NCBI GenBank assembly: GCA_017792345.1
Contig: CP051228.1
Span: forward strand, 3,812,148 to 3,876,147
DNA from: Mesoflavibacter sp.
GTDB lineage: Bacteria; Pseudomonadota; Alphaproteobacteria; UBA8366; Aestuariispiraceae
Direction: 5' to 3'
DNA length: 64,000 nt
In this document: piece after piece, positions 1 through 7,668 of the stretch
Position numbering within the stretch: the stretch's first letter is position 1
Layout: every line of letters starts with the position of its first letter
Translations under genes and position numbers: made by a program
Notes under the pieces: generated by a model
The model's database searches: none
Told to the model about the DNA's origin: nothing
What the model saw: the letters and a program-made list of their open reading frames with translations, nothing else

Positions 1-423
1 ATGCCGTCCGAACTATTGCCGCGCGAGGAACTGGACCGAATTTTGGCCGCCGAGGCGCCGTTTTCGGCGCATTACGGCTTCGTCGTGGAAGATTATTCGG
101 CCGGGACGGCGCGCGTCCGGCTGCCCTATGACGATCGGCATATCCGGCCGGGCGGCACGATCAGCGGCCCATCCATGTTCGCGCTGGCGGATTTCGCTAT
201 GTATATCGCCGTTATGGGAGCGATCGGGCCTCAGGCTTTGGCGGTGACGACCAATATGTCGATCGACTTCCTGCGCAAACCGGCGGATGCGGATCTGATC
301 GCCGAAGTCCAGCTTCTCAAACTGGGTAAGCGCCTCGCCGTCGGGCGGATCGATATCCGGGCCGAGGGCGACCGGGACCTCTGCGCCCATGTCACCGGAA
401 CCTATTCCATTCCGCCCCGCTAA
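1..423 (+). CDS. PaaI-family hotdog-fold thioesterase
   Basis: This 140-aa protein has the size and pattern of single-domain hotdog acyl-CoA thioesterases of the PaaI/YbgC type, which hydrolyse aryl- or acyl-CoA thioesters in the cytoplasm. The central stretch with RPGGTISGPSMFALADFA matches the family's helix-containing active-site region (G-x-x-x-H/S...D/A), and a later SIDFLRKP is the typical beta-strand that follows. The physiological substrate cannot be told. A PaaI-type gene just ahead of rplM-rpsI is a common alphaproteobacterial arrangement. The ATG is the first base of the window, so an earlier start upstream cannot be ruled out. Confidence 0.85.
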   Translation: MPSELLPREELDRILAAEAPFSAHYGFVVEDYSAGTARVRLPYDDRHIRPGGTISGPSMFALADFAMYIAVMGAIGPQALAVTTNMSIDFLRKPADADLIAEVQLLKLGKRLAVGRIDIRAEGDRDLCAHVTGTYSIPPR

Positions 424-484
424 GAACGTCCAGTTGAGCGATTTCCGTTAGGTCAGGCGTGCCAGAGCGTCTATAGGTTCCCGT

Positions 485-1000
485 ATGACGATTGTTGACC
501 CGCAGGCATTGCGGAACATTCTGGCGGATCTCTTCCCGGCCGACGCGCTTCGGTCGGACGAGCAGCGCTGGTTTCACAAGTTCTGGCGCGACTTCGCGGT
601 GGCGCACGGAAGATTGCCGGGCCGTGCCGATTTCGACCCGACCGAAATGCCGCCCAGCCTGCTGCCCGTATTGATGCAGATTGACGCGGAACGGCCGGCC
701 GACGGGCCGATGCGGTTTCGCTACCGTCTGGTCGGCACGGTGACCGGCCAGTTCTATCGGCGCGACCCGACCGGCACCTACTTTGAAGAGGTTTATTCGG
801 GTGAGGCGCTGACGCATTTCAATTCATTCTATGAGACCATGGCCGAAACCAGACGGCCGGATTTCAGCGAACATGTCCGTCTGCCCTGGCGCCATGAACA
901 TATCCTGGAATACAGCCGCGCCAGCTTTCCCCTGGCATCCGATGGCTGGACCGTCGACCGTTTCGTCCTGGTCTTTCACCCCGAATACCGCAACCGCTGA
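485..1000 (+). CDS. PAS-domain protein (PAS_5-like), function unknown
   Basis: The 171-aa product consists of a short helical lead (residues 1-35) and one PAS-like domain (about 45-165). The pattern RFRYRLVGT...YFEEVYSG...FPLASDGWTVDRF is typical of the small alphaproteobacterial PAS_5 family, stand-alone PAS proteins with no output domain. They are presumed sensors or adaptors; no ligand is evident. The gene stands alone, 61 bases after the thioesterase and 255 bases before rplM. Identification is by pattern only. Confidence 0.75.
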   Translation: MTIVDPQALRNILADLFPADALRSDEQRWFHKFWRDFAVAHGRLPGRADFDPTEMPPSLLPVLMQIDAERPADGPMRFRYRLVGTVTGQFYRRDPTGTYFEEVYSGEALTHFNSFYETMAETRRPDFSEHVRLPWRHEHILEYSRASFPLASDGWTVDRFVLVFHPEYRNR

Positions 1001-1140
1001 CCCGCCCGGATCCGACCATTTGGCCGGTCAGCCCGCATTTTTTGCACGATTTCAGACGCTTTTTGTGCGGTATTATAACACCCAAATTATAAGTCATTGA
1101 TTTGTCTGGATGTTTTGCAAGTTTGTTCGGAAAACAGGCG

Positions 1141-1169
1141 TTGACGGAGCCCGGACGGCGATATATTAC
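1141..1169 (+). promoter_or_regulatory. Candidate sigma-70 promoter for rplM-rpsI
   Basis: TTGACG (1141-1146) and TATTAC (1164-1169) are separated by 17 bases, close to the -35/-10 consensus. They lie about 90 bases before the rplM start, which would give a leader of roughly 80 bases. Inferred from sequence only. Confidence 0.5.
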
Positions 1170-1255
1170 CCCGCGGTCTCCGGCGATTGCCGGATGAAAG
1201 GACAACAGCGAGCGGCGGTGATCCGGCGTGAGCGCCCTGAAAATGGCAGGCTGAT

Positions 1256-1723
1256 ATGATGAAAACCTATTCGATGAAGCCGGCGGAGGTCGAAAAGACC
1301 TGGTACATCGTCGATGCCGAGGACCTGGTCCTGGGCCGCATGGCTTCGGAAATCGCGAAAATCCTGCGCGGCAAGCACAAGGCGGGCTTCACCCCCCATG
1401 TCGATTGCGGCGACAACGTCATCGTCGTCAATGCGGACAAGGTCAAGCTGACCGGCCGCAAGCTGACCGACAAGAACTACTACTGGCACACCGGCTATCC
1501 GGGCGGCATCAAGAGCCGCACCGCCGGCCAGATCCTGACGGGCCGCTTCCCGGAGCGGGTCGTCGAGAAGGCCGTGGAACGCATGGTTCCGCGCGGTCCC
1601 CTGGGTCGCCAGCAGATGAAGAACCTGCGCGTCTATGCCGGCACGGACCACCCGCACGAGGCGCAGCAGCCCGTCGCGCTGGACCTCGCCGCGCGCAACC
1701 CGAAGAATAAGCGGAGCCGCTAA
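1256..1723 (+). CDS. rplM: 50S ribosomal protein L13
   Basis: A 155-aa L13 with the family signature throughout: [16 protein letters not shown] near the N-terminus, the [11 protein letters not shown] segment and the late [20 protein letters not shown] motif. L13 binds 23S rRNA early in large-subunit assembly. Two ATGs lie in tandem at 1256 and 1259; either may be the start. Two bases separate its stop from the rpsI start codon, so the pair is an operon, as in most bacteria. Confidence 0.98.
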   Translation: MMKTYSMKPAEVEKTWYIVDAEDLVLGRMASEIAKILRGKHKAGFTPHVDCGDNVIVVNADKVKLTGRKLTDKNYYWHTGYPGGIKSRTAGQILTGRFPERVVEKAVERMVPRGPLGRQQMKNLRVYAGTDHPHEAQQPVALDLAARNPKNKRSR

Positions 1724-1725
1724 TC

Positions 1726-2220
1726 ATGGCCGAAGAACAGCAAACCCTGAACGATCTGTCCAAGCTGGGCGAAGCCACCGGCGCCGTCGCGACCGCGACC
1801 GCTGCCGCTCCGGTTGAGCCGAAGAAGGACGAACTGGGCCGCGCCTATGCCACAGGCCGCCGCAAGAACGCCATCGCGCGCGTCTGGATCAAGCCGGGCT
1901 CGGGCAAGGTCACGATCAACGGCAAGGACCAGGAAACCTATTTCGGTCGCCCGGTTCTGCGCATGATCCTGCGCCAGCCGTTCGAAGAGGCCGGCCGCGT
2001 CGACCAGTTCGACGTCCTGTGCACGGTCACCGGCGGTGGTCTCTCCGGTCAGGCCGGCGCGCTGCGCCACGGCATCAGCCGTGCCCTGGTCAACTTCGAG
2101 CCGGGCCTGCGTGGCGCGCTGAAGTCGGCCGGCTTCCTGACCCGCGACAGCCGTAAGGTCGAGCGTAAGAAGTACGGCCGTGCGAAAGCCCGCCGCAGCT
2201 TCCAGTTCTCGAAGCGCTAA
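1726..2220 (+). CDS. rpsI: 30S ribosomal protein S9
   Basis: A 164-aa S9. The conserved core starts near residue 42 with [14 protein letters not shown] and ends with the family's basic tail, finishing FSKR; this tail reaches the P-site tRNA in the small subunit. About 38 N-terminal residues (Ala/Thr-rich) precede the core, an extension common in Alphaproteobacteria. It directly follows rplM and is followed by a strong hairpin terminator. Confidence 0.98.
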   Translation: MAEEQQTLNDLSKLGEATGAVATATAAAPVEPKKDELGRAYATGRRKNAIARVWIKPGSGKVTINGKDQETYFGRPVLRMILRQPFEEAGRVDQFDVLCTVTGGGLSGQAGALRHGISRALVNFEPGLRGALKSAGFLTRDSRKVERKKYGRAKARRSFQFSKR

Positions 2221-2247
2221 GCGGACTTTATCCGTCGAGTTCAAGAG

Positions 2248-2280
2248 CGGCGCCTCCGACCGGAGGTGCCGTTTCTTTTT
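2248..2280 (+). terminator. Rho-independent terminator after rpsI
   Basis: A 10-bp GC-rich stem (arms 2248-2257 and 2262-2271, one G-T pair) with a 4-base loop is followed by TTTCTTTTT. It ends the rplM-rpsI unit. Confidence 0.85.
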
Positions 2281-2306
2281 GGGCGGGCACGGCCAAGGAG
2301 GCGAGG

Positions 2307-2678
2307 ATGTTCGAACCCTGCGATTGCGGAAGCGGCGAAACCTATATCGGCTGCTGCGGCCGCCTGCATTCCGGCGCCCCGGCACGGGATGCCGAAGAAC
2401 TCATGCGGTCGCGCTACACCGCCTACAGCCGGGGCAACGTGCCCTACCTGCTTAAAAGCTGGGCCCCGGAAACCCGGCCCGCGCCGCTCGCCCTCGACGC
2501 ATCCCAGCACTGGATCGGCCTGACCATCCACCGCCACGAGACGACCGGCCCAGACACCGCCACCGTCCGCTTCACCGCCCGCTGGCGCCAGGGGACAAAA
2601 ACGGGCCGCCTGACCGAAATCAGCCGCTTCCGGCGAGAAGGGCAGGGCTGGGTTTATGTTGACGGGGAGATTGAGTAA
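2307..2678 (+). CDS. YchJ-family protein with N-terminal SEC-C zinc motif
   Basis: A 123-aa protein of the YchJ/UPF0225 family. Residues 5-16 (CDCGSGETYIGCC) form the SEC-C-type metal-binding motif, followed by the signature ELMRSRYTAYSRGNVPYLL and a conserved W of the NTF2-like core. E. coli YchJ (about 150 aa) carries a second Cys cluster at its C-terminus; here the protein ends at the core. The function of the family is not settled. GGAG lies just upstream of the start. Confidence 0.9.
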   Translation: MFEPCDCGSGETYIGCCGRLHSGAPARDAEELMRSRYTAYSRGNVPYLLKSWAPETRPAPLALDASQHWIGLTIHRHETTGPDTATVRFTARWRQGTKTGRLTEISRFRREGQGWVYVDGEIE

Positions 2679-3000
2679 GGGGGCCGGTGATCCCGTACTT
2701 GGGCATCCCCGAATGCCGGGCCGTACGTGGATAATCTCGAAGGAAATGACAAGAGTTCGGTTATCTCAGAACAAACAGACATTCTTGAGCGAAACCAGGA
2801 CCGGCAAGGTTTAGTCATGAGCGGTCATGGCAGGGTGCCGCGCCTTCGTCGGCCTTGCGCTGAGAGAGGACATCGCCATCGTCTCAGTTTGATCGTGCGG
2901 GTCGATTCAGCGCTTGGTGGATTTTCTAGCAGCTGAGAACTACGAATGGGTGGCCGCCGGGCCTTTGCCGCCGTCAGTTAGCCGATAGATGCATCGTAGC
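2679..3000. other. Intergenic stretch, no gene seen
   Basis: These 322 bases separate ychJ from the convergent nuclease-like gene. A 69-codon open frame at 2727-2936 has no ribosome-binding site and no recognisable protein. Base composition is less GC-biased than in the flanking housekeeping genes, which would fit the edge of an acquired segment. Confidence 0.4.
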
Positions 3001-5205
3001 CTACGGATCGCTGGATATACTCGGATCCGATTGGAGCGATCCTCCAGCGCGCCGCTCCATTTCGGAGCGCAGCACTTTGGCGTTCTCGCTGATGGCGGCT
3101 ATCTCCTGAAGCACCTTGTCGGCGTCAACACCGATGGCCTCGCAAACGGAACGCGTGGTCATTTCGGTGCGGACGAGTTCTGGCGTTATTACAATCTCAG
3201 GCTCCGAGACGGCAAACTGCACGACCGTGACGTCCAAGTGTTTCATTGACAATTCGAGTTGGAACGGATTGCGGAGCTGTTCGAGGAAGTCGTCCGCAGT
3301 CGGTGTGTCGCCGCTCCAGAACTTCCGGATGGCCGTCCGGTGTAGAAGTGTCGCATTGCCGACCCGATGAGGCACCTTGATTCGGAAATAGGGCTGGTCA
3401 AAAAAGCGAGTCAGCGCCGACCAATCGGTGAAATGCACCCCGTCGATGTCATCCGCACGGGAATACGGTAGCGAATGAAGCACACAGGGGATAATGGTTA
3501 GGCTGGCATACTCAGCCCCCATCTCCTGCTCGATAATATCGGGATGTTTGACCAGTGCATCAGCGAGTCGACGCACCTGCCTAGCTTGAGAGGCCACCTC
3601 CAAGTCGAAGTAGTAGGCCTGCGCCGGATCGTTGCCGGAGAGGCTACGGTTCTTGCACTCAAACACGAACAGATATCCGTCCCAGGGCACGATGGCATCG
3701 TATTCGTATTCCTCGCTGCCGCGCCGCACACGGAAGCCGAACACCGGGATGCCACGTTTGCGGAAGACCTCTTGGATGACGTGTTCGAAAGCCTTGCCCT
3801 TGCGGCCAAGTTCGGCGCCCCGATTGGAGAGGTTCGACAGCACGGTCATGGCAACGTTCAGATCAATGACAGCAGGCGCAAATAGGAAATAGCCCGAAGC
3901 ACCGACACGCACGAGCGGGCAATCGAACATATCGCGGGCAGAGCGATGCAAGGAGGTGTGCGCGATGAAGCACGCCGCAGCATCTTCCTTGAGACCGCAG
4001 GCCTGCAGGATGCCGAGCAGCTCCACCTTCTCAAGACGGATGACGTAGGTATCGCCGGTCGCCGTCTCATCTTGGGTGCGCGCCTTGGCGATCTCCTTGA
4101 GCACGATGTAACCGCGCACCCATTCGAGAAGACGGAGGCCCTCTGGCCGCTCCTCGTCCTCGACGATGGAATAGCCCAACACCTCGGAGAGCGAGACGTC
4201 GGCATGCGCCTCCTCCATCGACACGAGTTGCACCGGCGGAAGCGCGGCGCCGCCAGTGATGCCGACGCCCTGGCCAGAGAGGCCGCTCTCTATCTCCATC
4301 TCCATAAAGGTCTGGATCAGACGATCGTGGAGGCGGGTATTGGCGAGATAGTCGTAAACGTCGCGTTGAGATAGTCCCTCATCCTCGGGACGGTAGGTGA
4401 TCAGCGTCGTAATCTGATCCGGCAGTCCAGGCGGCAATTGGTCTCCACGGTAGAGCAGCAGGTCGCCATCGAGATACCGGCGACGCTTTTCGACGCGCTG
4501 CCACTGGCGCCAACATAGCGCGAGTGCCTGGGTCGAACCGGACTGGTAACGCACCTCGTCGTCGACTGCGGGCAGGTCCGGCAGAACCACGATGTCGTCG
4601 ACGAACCAGCAATTTTTATAGGCCTCCATGATCAGCGTCATGGCGACCGACTCCGACAAACCGTCTAGGACCGCATCAAGTGGAGCACTTTGTCCATCAT
4701 CATCCTGTAGTCGCAGGCCAGACATCAGATTGAGTTCCGTCGATTTCGCCATAGCCTTGTCGCGACGGCGCATTAACTCCTGATATTCATGGCAGGCGCG
4801 GCTAATGCTGCCGCTGACTCGGATTGGTGCCGGCCGCTCGCCGATGGCGCAGCGGCCGAGTAGTTCGAGGATACCGCGGTAGCCTTGTTCGATCTGGGTG
4901 ATCAACGCCGTCTCGCGAGTCACTTCGGCGGCTGCGTCCTCCCCGAGCTTGACCTCCGCGTAGGCACGGATCTGGTCTAGAAATCTGGTGCGTCGCCGCT
5001 CGAAATCCTTGCGCGGGTACTTGCAGATCAAATCGCTGTAGCGGCGGATATACCCACAGAGCTCGGTCAGTTGATCTCGCGATAGGGCAATCTCAACGAG
5101 ATGTGCTTGAAGCGCATCCCAGTCGAGCGCCTCCAGAGCGTTCTTGACGATCTGTTCGCGCAGTCTTGTTTCACCGCTCACTCGTTCGCAATCGACCACG
5201 GTCAT
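3001..5205 (-). CDS. Orphan 734-aa protein with PD-(D/E)XK nuclease-like motif
   Basis: I do not recognise the full protein. In its second half, a Glu in KAFEHVIQEVF (about residue 474), an Asp in EYEYDAIVPW (about 503) and FECKN (about 516-518) have the order and spacing of a PD-(D/E)XK nuclease core of the Mrr/NERD/restriction type. The first 440 residues are mostly helical-looking, with no motif I can name; the tail (about 690-734) may be a short coiled coil. No methylase, helicase or toxin partner is adjacent. The gene stands alone between long non-coding stretches, convergent with ychJ. GGGAGG precedes the start; a GTG two codons later (5199) has better spacing. A role in DNA processing or defence is inference. 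Confidence 0.65.
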   Translation of the reverse strand: MTVVDCERVSGETRLREQIVKNALEALDWDALQAHLVEIALSRDQLTELCGYIRRYSDLICKYPRKDFERRRTRFLDQIRAYAEVKLGEDAAAEVTRETALITQIEQGYRGILELLGRCAIGERPAPIRVSGSISRACHEYQELMRRRDKAMAKSTELNLMSGLRLQDDDGQSAPLDAVLDGLSESVAMTLIMEAYKNCWFVDDIVVLPDLPAVDDEVRYQSGSTQALALCWRQWQRVEKRRRYLDGDLLLYRGDQLPPGLPDQITTLITYRPEDEGLSQRDVYDYLANTRLHDRLIQTFMEMEIESGLSGQGVGITGGAALPPVQLVSMEEAHADVSLSEVLGYSIVEDEERPEGLRLLEWVRGYIVLKEIAKARTQDETATGDTYVIRLEKVELLGILQACGLKEDAAACFIAHTSLHRSARDMFDCPLVRVGASGYFLFAPAVIDLNVAMTVLSNLSNRGAELGRKGKAFEHVIQEVFRKRGIPVFGFRVRRGSEEYEYDAIVPWDGYLFVFECKNRSLSGNDPAQAYYFDLEVASQARQVRRLADALVKHPDIIEQEMGAEYASLTIIPCVLHSLPYSRADDIDGVHFTDWSALTRFFDQPYFRIKVPHRVGNATLLHRTAIRKFWSGDTPTADDFLEQLRNPFQLELSMKHLDVTVVQFAVSEPEIVITPELVRTEMTTRSVCEAIGVDADKVLQEIAAISENAKVLRSEMERRAGGSLQSDPSISSDP

Positions 5206-5445
5206 GTCCTCCCAACTCTGAACCTAGCATGTACGGCAGGATGCCCTCCAAAGGTGAAATGCCGTTCACTTTTGATACAGCCTCGATTGGAGAATCAACG
5301 AAGGATGTGCCTTTCCAGGATATTCTTAGCTCTGGGACAATTGGTTCAGACATCTCCGCCCAACTCGGATGCTTTCAGACGAGGTACAAGCGTCCCCTTC
5401 GGATTCATGGCAATCGTAGGTCCCGCCACGGAGATAGGCCGCAAT

Positions 5446-5514
5446 GGGTCAGCTGTGAGCCTAGTCCGACCGACCGTCGACGTCGACGGTTAGCCCGAGG
5501 CGGACTCCCCCGAA
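5446..5514. repeat. Degenerate ~70-bp repeat, copy A
   Basis: This segment aligns by eye with 12930-13000 in the same orientation, sharing blocks such as GGGTCAG, GTGAGCCT, TCCGACCG, CCGTCG and CGACGG at roughly 50 of 70 positions. Similarity may continue a further 20-25 bases. The copies flank the iron-uptake module. Neither is inside a recognisable gene. Confidence 0.5.
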
Positions 5515-5600
5515 CCGTGGACGAGCTCGAAGGGAACGGGTGACGAGGACCGCCGCCTCCCTTAACCGCCACGTCACTTTTGCCCCACGAAAAGTAAGGT

Positions 5601-5623
5601 GCGCCTGTGGTGGTTACAGGCGC
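5601..5623. other. Perfect 8-bp hairpin in the fecI upstream region
   Basis: GCGCCTGT (5601-5608) and ACAGGCGC (5616-5623) are perfect inverted arms around a 7-base loop. No T-tract follows, so it is not a clear terminator. The surrounding 577-base stretch (5206-5782) otherwise holds repeat copy A and a weak Fur-like site, and no gene I can support. Confidence 0.4.
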
Positions 5624-5736
5624 CGTCGTGCGTAGGGCTCTGAAAGGGAGCAGGCTAGGGTGTTACGATAAGGTGCGGCCTCACGGTCTGCTATCGACGG
5701 CTGCGGTGCCGAAACGGTGCAATCTAACCCGGTATT

Positions 5737-5755
5737 GATAATTAGTCGCATTTAA
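5737..5755 (+). promoter_or_regulatory. Weak Fur-box-like site upstream of fecI-like gene
   Basis: GATAATTAGTCGCATTTAA matches the classical 19-base Fur consensus at 11 positions, with an intact GATAAT half and CATT in the other half. It lies about 30 bases before the sigma-factor start, where iron control would be expected. The match is poor and alphaproteobacterial iron regulators often use other motifs. Confidence 0.25.
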
Positions 5756-5782
5756 GGCAGAGAAGCGGCACACTCCCAAAGT

Positions 5783-6334
5783 ATGAACCGGACAGTCGTG
5801 CCGGGTGGAACCGCGAACGGGATAATGCCGGACGATCCCAAAATCCTTGCCCTGTACTTGGCGCATAGAGGCGAACTGGTGAGCTATGCCAACAAGCTGA
5901 TCGGCGATATGGCCCATGCGGAGGACGCCGTGCAGGAGGCTTACCTGCGTTTTGAAAAGGCCTCCGGGGACCGCGTTCTCGAGGAACCGCTGGCCTATCT
6001 TTATCGTATCGTTCGAAATCTTTCCTTTGACCAAAGCCATCGCGCCGGTGTCGAACGGGGCCGCCAGATCGATAACTCCGCCGCCGTGCTGCCGCATCTG
6101 AGGGACTGTCGGCCATCCCCCGAGAATGAAGCCGAAGCGCGGCAAGAACTGATGGCCTTGTCCTTGGCGATGGCGGACCTGCCGGAGGCAAACCGTAAGG
6201 CGCTTGAACTGCATCGCTTCGACGGACTGACCGTGCGGCAGATCGCCGAAAGAATGGGTATTTCCGTCGGTTCCGCTCATGCACTTGTGGTGAATGCTCT
6301 CGACCATTGCCGCGAAAGGATGTTTCGCCGGTGA
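5783..6334 (+). CDS. FecI-like ECF sigma factor
   Basis: A 183-aa ECF sigma factor. Region 2 is visible in AEDAVQEAYLRFEK and LYRIVRNLSFDQ, and region 4 in LPEANRKALELHRFDGLTVRQIAERMGIS near the C-terminus. FecI-type factors direct RNA polymerase to a downstream TonB-receptor operon after a signal passed from the receptor through FecR. The FecR-like gene and an STN-type receptor follow, completing the circuit. The start is uncertain: ATG 5783 or ATG 5825; neither has a good ribosome-binding site. Confidence 0.92.
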   Translation: MNRTVVPGGTANGIMPDDPKILALYLAHRGELVSYANKLIGDMAHAEDAVQEAYLRFEKASGDRVLEEPLAYLYRIVRNLSFDQSHRAGVERGRQIDNSAAVLPHLRDCRPSPENEAEARQELMALSLAMADLPEANRKALELHRFDGLTVRQIAERMGISVGSAHALVVNALDHCRERMFRR

Positions 6335-6473
6335 GAAAGACGAATTTCTTTGAACAAGGGGGACTTTCGCCTGTCTACAAATTAGAGGCGAGTCGCGACC
6401 GACAGCGCGCCTGCGCCCTCGGCGGTCTTCGTCCGCAACGGCGATCTAAGTGAGGCAAGGGGATAGTCCCGCG

Positions 6474-7520
6474 ATGAACGAACCAAGCGAGCCTGTCAGT
6501 GCCAGCGAATGGTTGGTCGCCCTCACGGACAACCCGCAGGATTCCGACCTCAAAGCGCGTTTCGAGATCTGGCATGCATTGCGTTCGGAGAATGCGCGGG
6601 CCTGGGAAGAGACGACCCGGATGTACGCGCTCCTGGGGCAGACAAGTGATGCCGGTCTGACCGACGCCTTGCCGCTCGGCCGAAGCGCCGGGCGACCCTC
6701 TGAGGACGCAGGGCGCCGATCGGAAAGATCTCGCGGTGGCAGAAGTTCGCGACGCCGGACCGTCCGTACCGGTCGGCTCGGTTTCGCCGCCGCCGCCCTT
6801 GCCGCCTGCGCCGCGGTGTTTTTCCTGATGCTGGGTCCGATCACGCCTGCCGGCGACTATACGACACGGACGGCCGAGATCGGTACTTTCACGTTACCGG
6901 ACGGCAGTACGCTCAAGCTTGCGCCGAAGGGGGCGGTGGCCCTGCTGCCGGAAGGGCAGGGCCGCGGCATCCGCCTGCTGGAGGGAACGGCTTACCTCGA
7001 CGTCAATCATGACCCGGACAATCCGTTCCGCGTCGTGACCGAGGATCTGGAGGTTACGGTCCTGGGGACCCGTTTCGAAGTCCGCTCTTGGGAGAATCTC
7101 GCTGAAGTGGCTGTGCGGGAAGGGGCGGTCGCGGTGACGGAGCAGTCCGGGTCCGGGCAGTCTGGGGCGGGTCAGTCCGGGGCGGGGCGTCACGATACGA
7201 TCTTGAAAGCTGGCGACTGGTTGCGCATTGCCGGCGAAGGGGCCCGTTTGGAACATGGCAAGATTCCGCCCGAACAGGTGGCGGACTGGCTGGACGGCAG
7301 GATCATTGCCCGTGACCGGCCGGTTGGGGAGGTGGTCGACGAACTGCGGACTTACTATACCGGTTTGGTCGTTCTGCAGGGGGATGCCCTGTCGGCCCAA
7401 CCTCTGACCGGCGTTTTCAATCTTGCCAATCCGCAGGCGGCATTGCGGGCGGTTGCCTCGTCGCAAGGCGCGAAAGCCTACAGTATGACCCCCTGGATGA
7501 CCGTGATGATCGCCGACTAA
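6474..7520 (+). CDS. FecR-like transmembrane anti-sigma factor
   Basis: The 348-aa product has a cytoplasmic helical N-terminus (about 1-60, sigma-binding DUF4880 type with EWLVALTDN and ARAWEET), a basic Arg/Ser linker (70-101), one membrane helix (about 102-121), and a periplasmic FecR domain (about 128-225, including TLPDGSTLKLAPKGAV and VTVLGTRFEVR). The C-terminal region resembles the STN-like fold that contacts the receptor. Start 6474 is chosen because AAGGGGA lies 9 bases before the ATG; a GTG at 6450 is possible. Residues near 225 contain a short GQSGAG tandem repeat. It should relay the receptor signal to the sigma factor. Confidence 0.92.
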   Translation: MNEPSEPVSASEWLVALTDNPQDSDLKARFEIWHALRSENARAWEETTRMYALLGQTSDAGLTDALPLGRSAGRPSEDAGRRSERSRGGRSSRRRTVRTGRLGFAAAALAACAAVFFLMLGPITPAGDYTTRTAEIGTFTLPDGSTLKLAPKGAVALLPEGQGRGIRLLEGTAYLDVNHDPDNPFRVVTEDLEVTVLGTRFEVRSWENLAEVAVREGAVAVTEQSGSGQSGAGQSGAGRHDTILKAGDWLRIAGEGARLEHGKIPPEQVADWLDGRIIARDRPVGEVVDELRTYYTGLVVLQGDALSAQPLTGVFNLANPQAALRAVASSQGAKAYSMTPWMTVMIAD

Positions 7521-7668
7521 AGCACCGGCACGCCATTTTTCTTCCGAATATCAGAACTTTTTTTGAACGCCGAGCAGGGTCCTCCTGTCCTGAAGTATGG
7601 AAGGTGCGATTGCGTCGCAGTTGCATAGTTTTTCGCCGCTGAACGGCGGTTGGGATGGGAGCAGTAAA

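Noticed and set aside
2727-2936. 69-codon ORF between ychJ and the nuclease-like gene
   Set aside because: No ribosome-binding site, no protein pattern, and an unusual composition compared with real neighbours.
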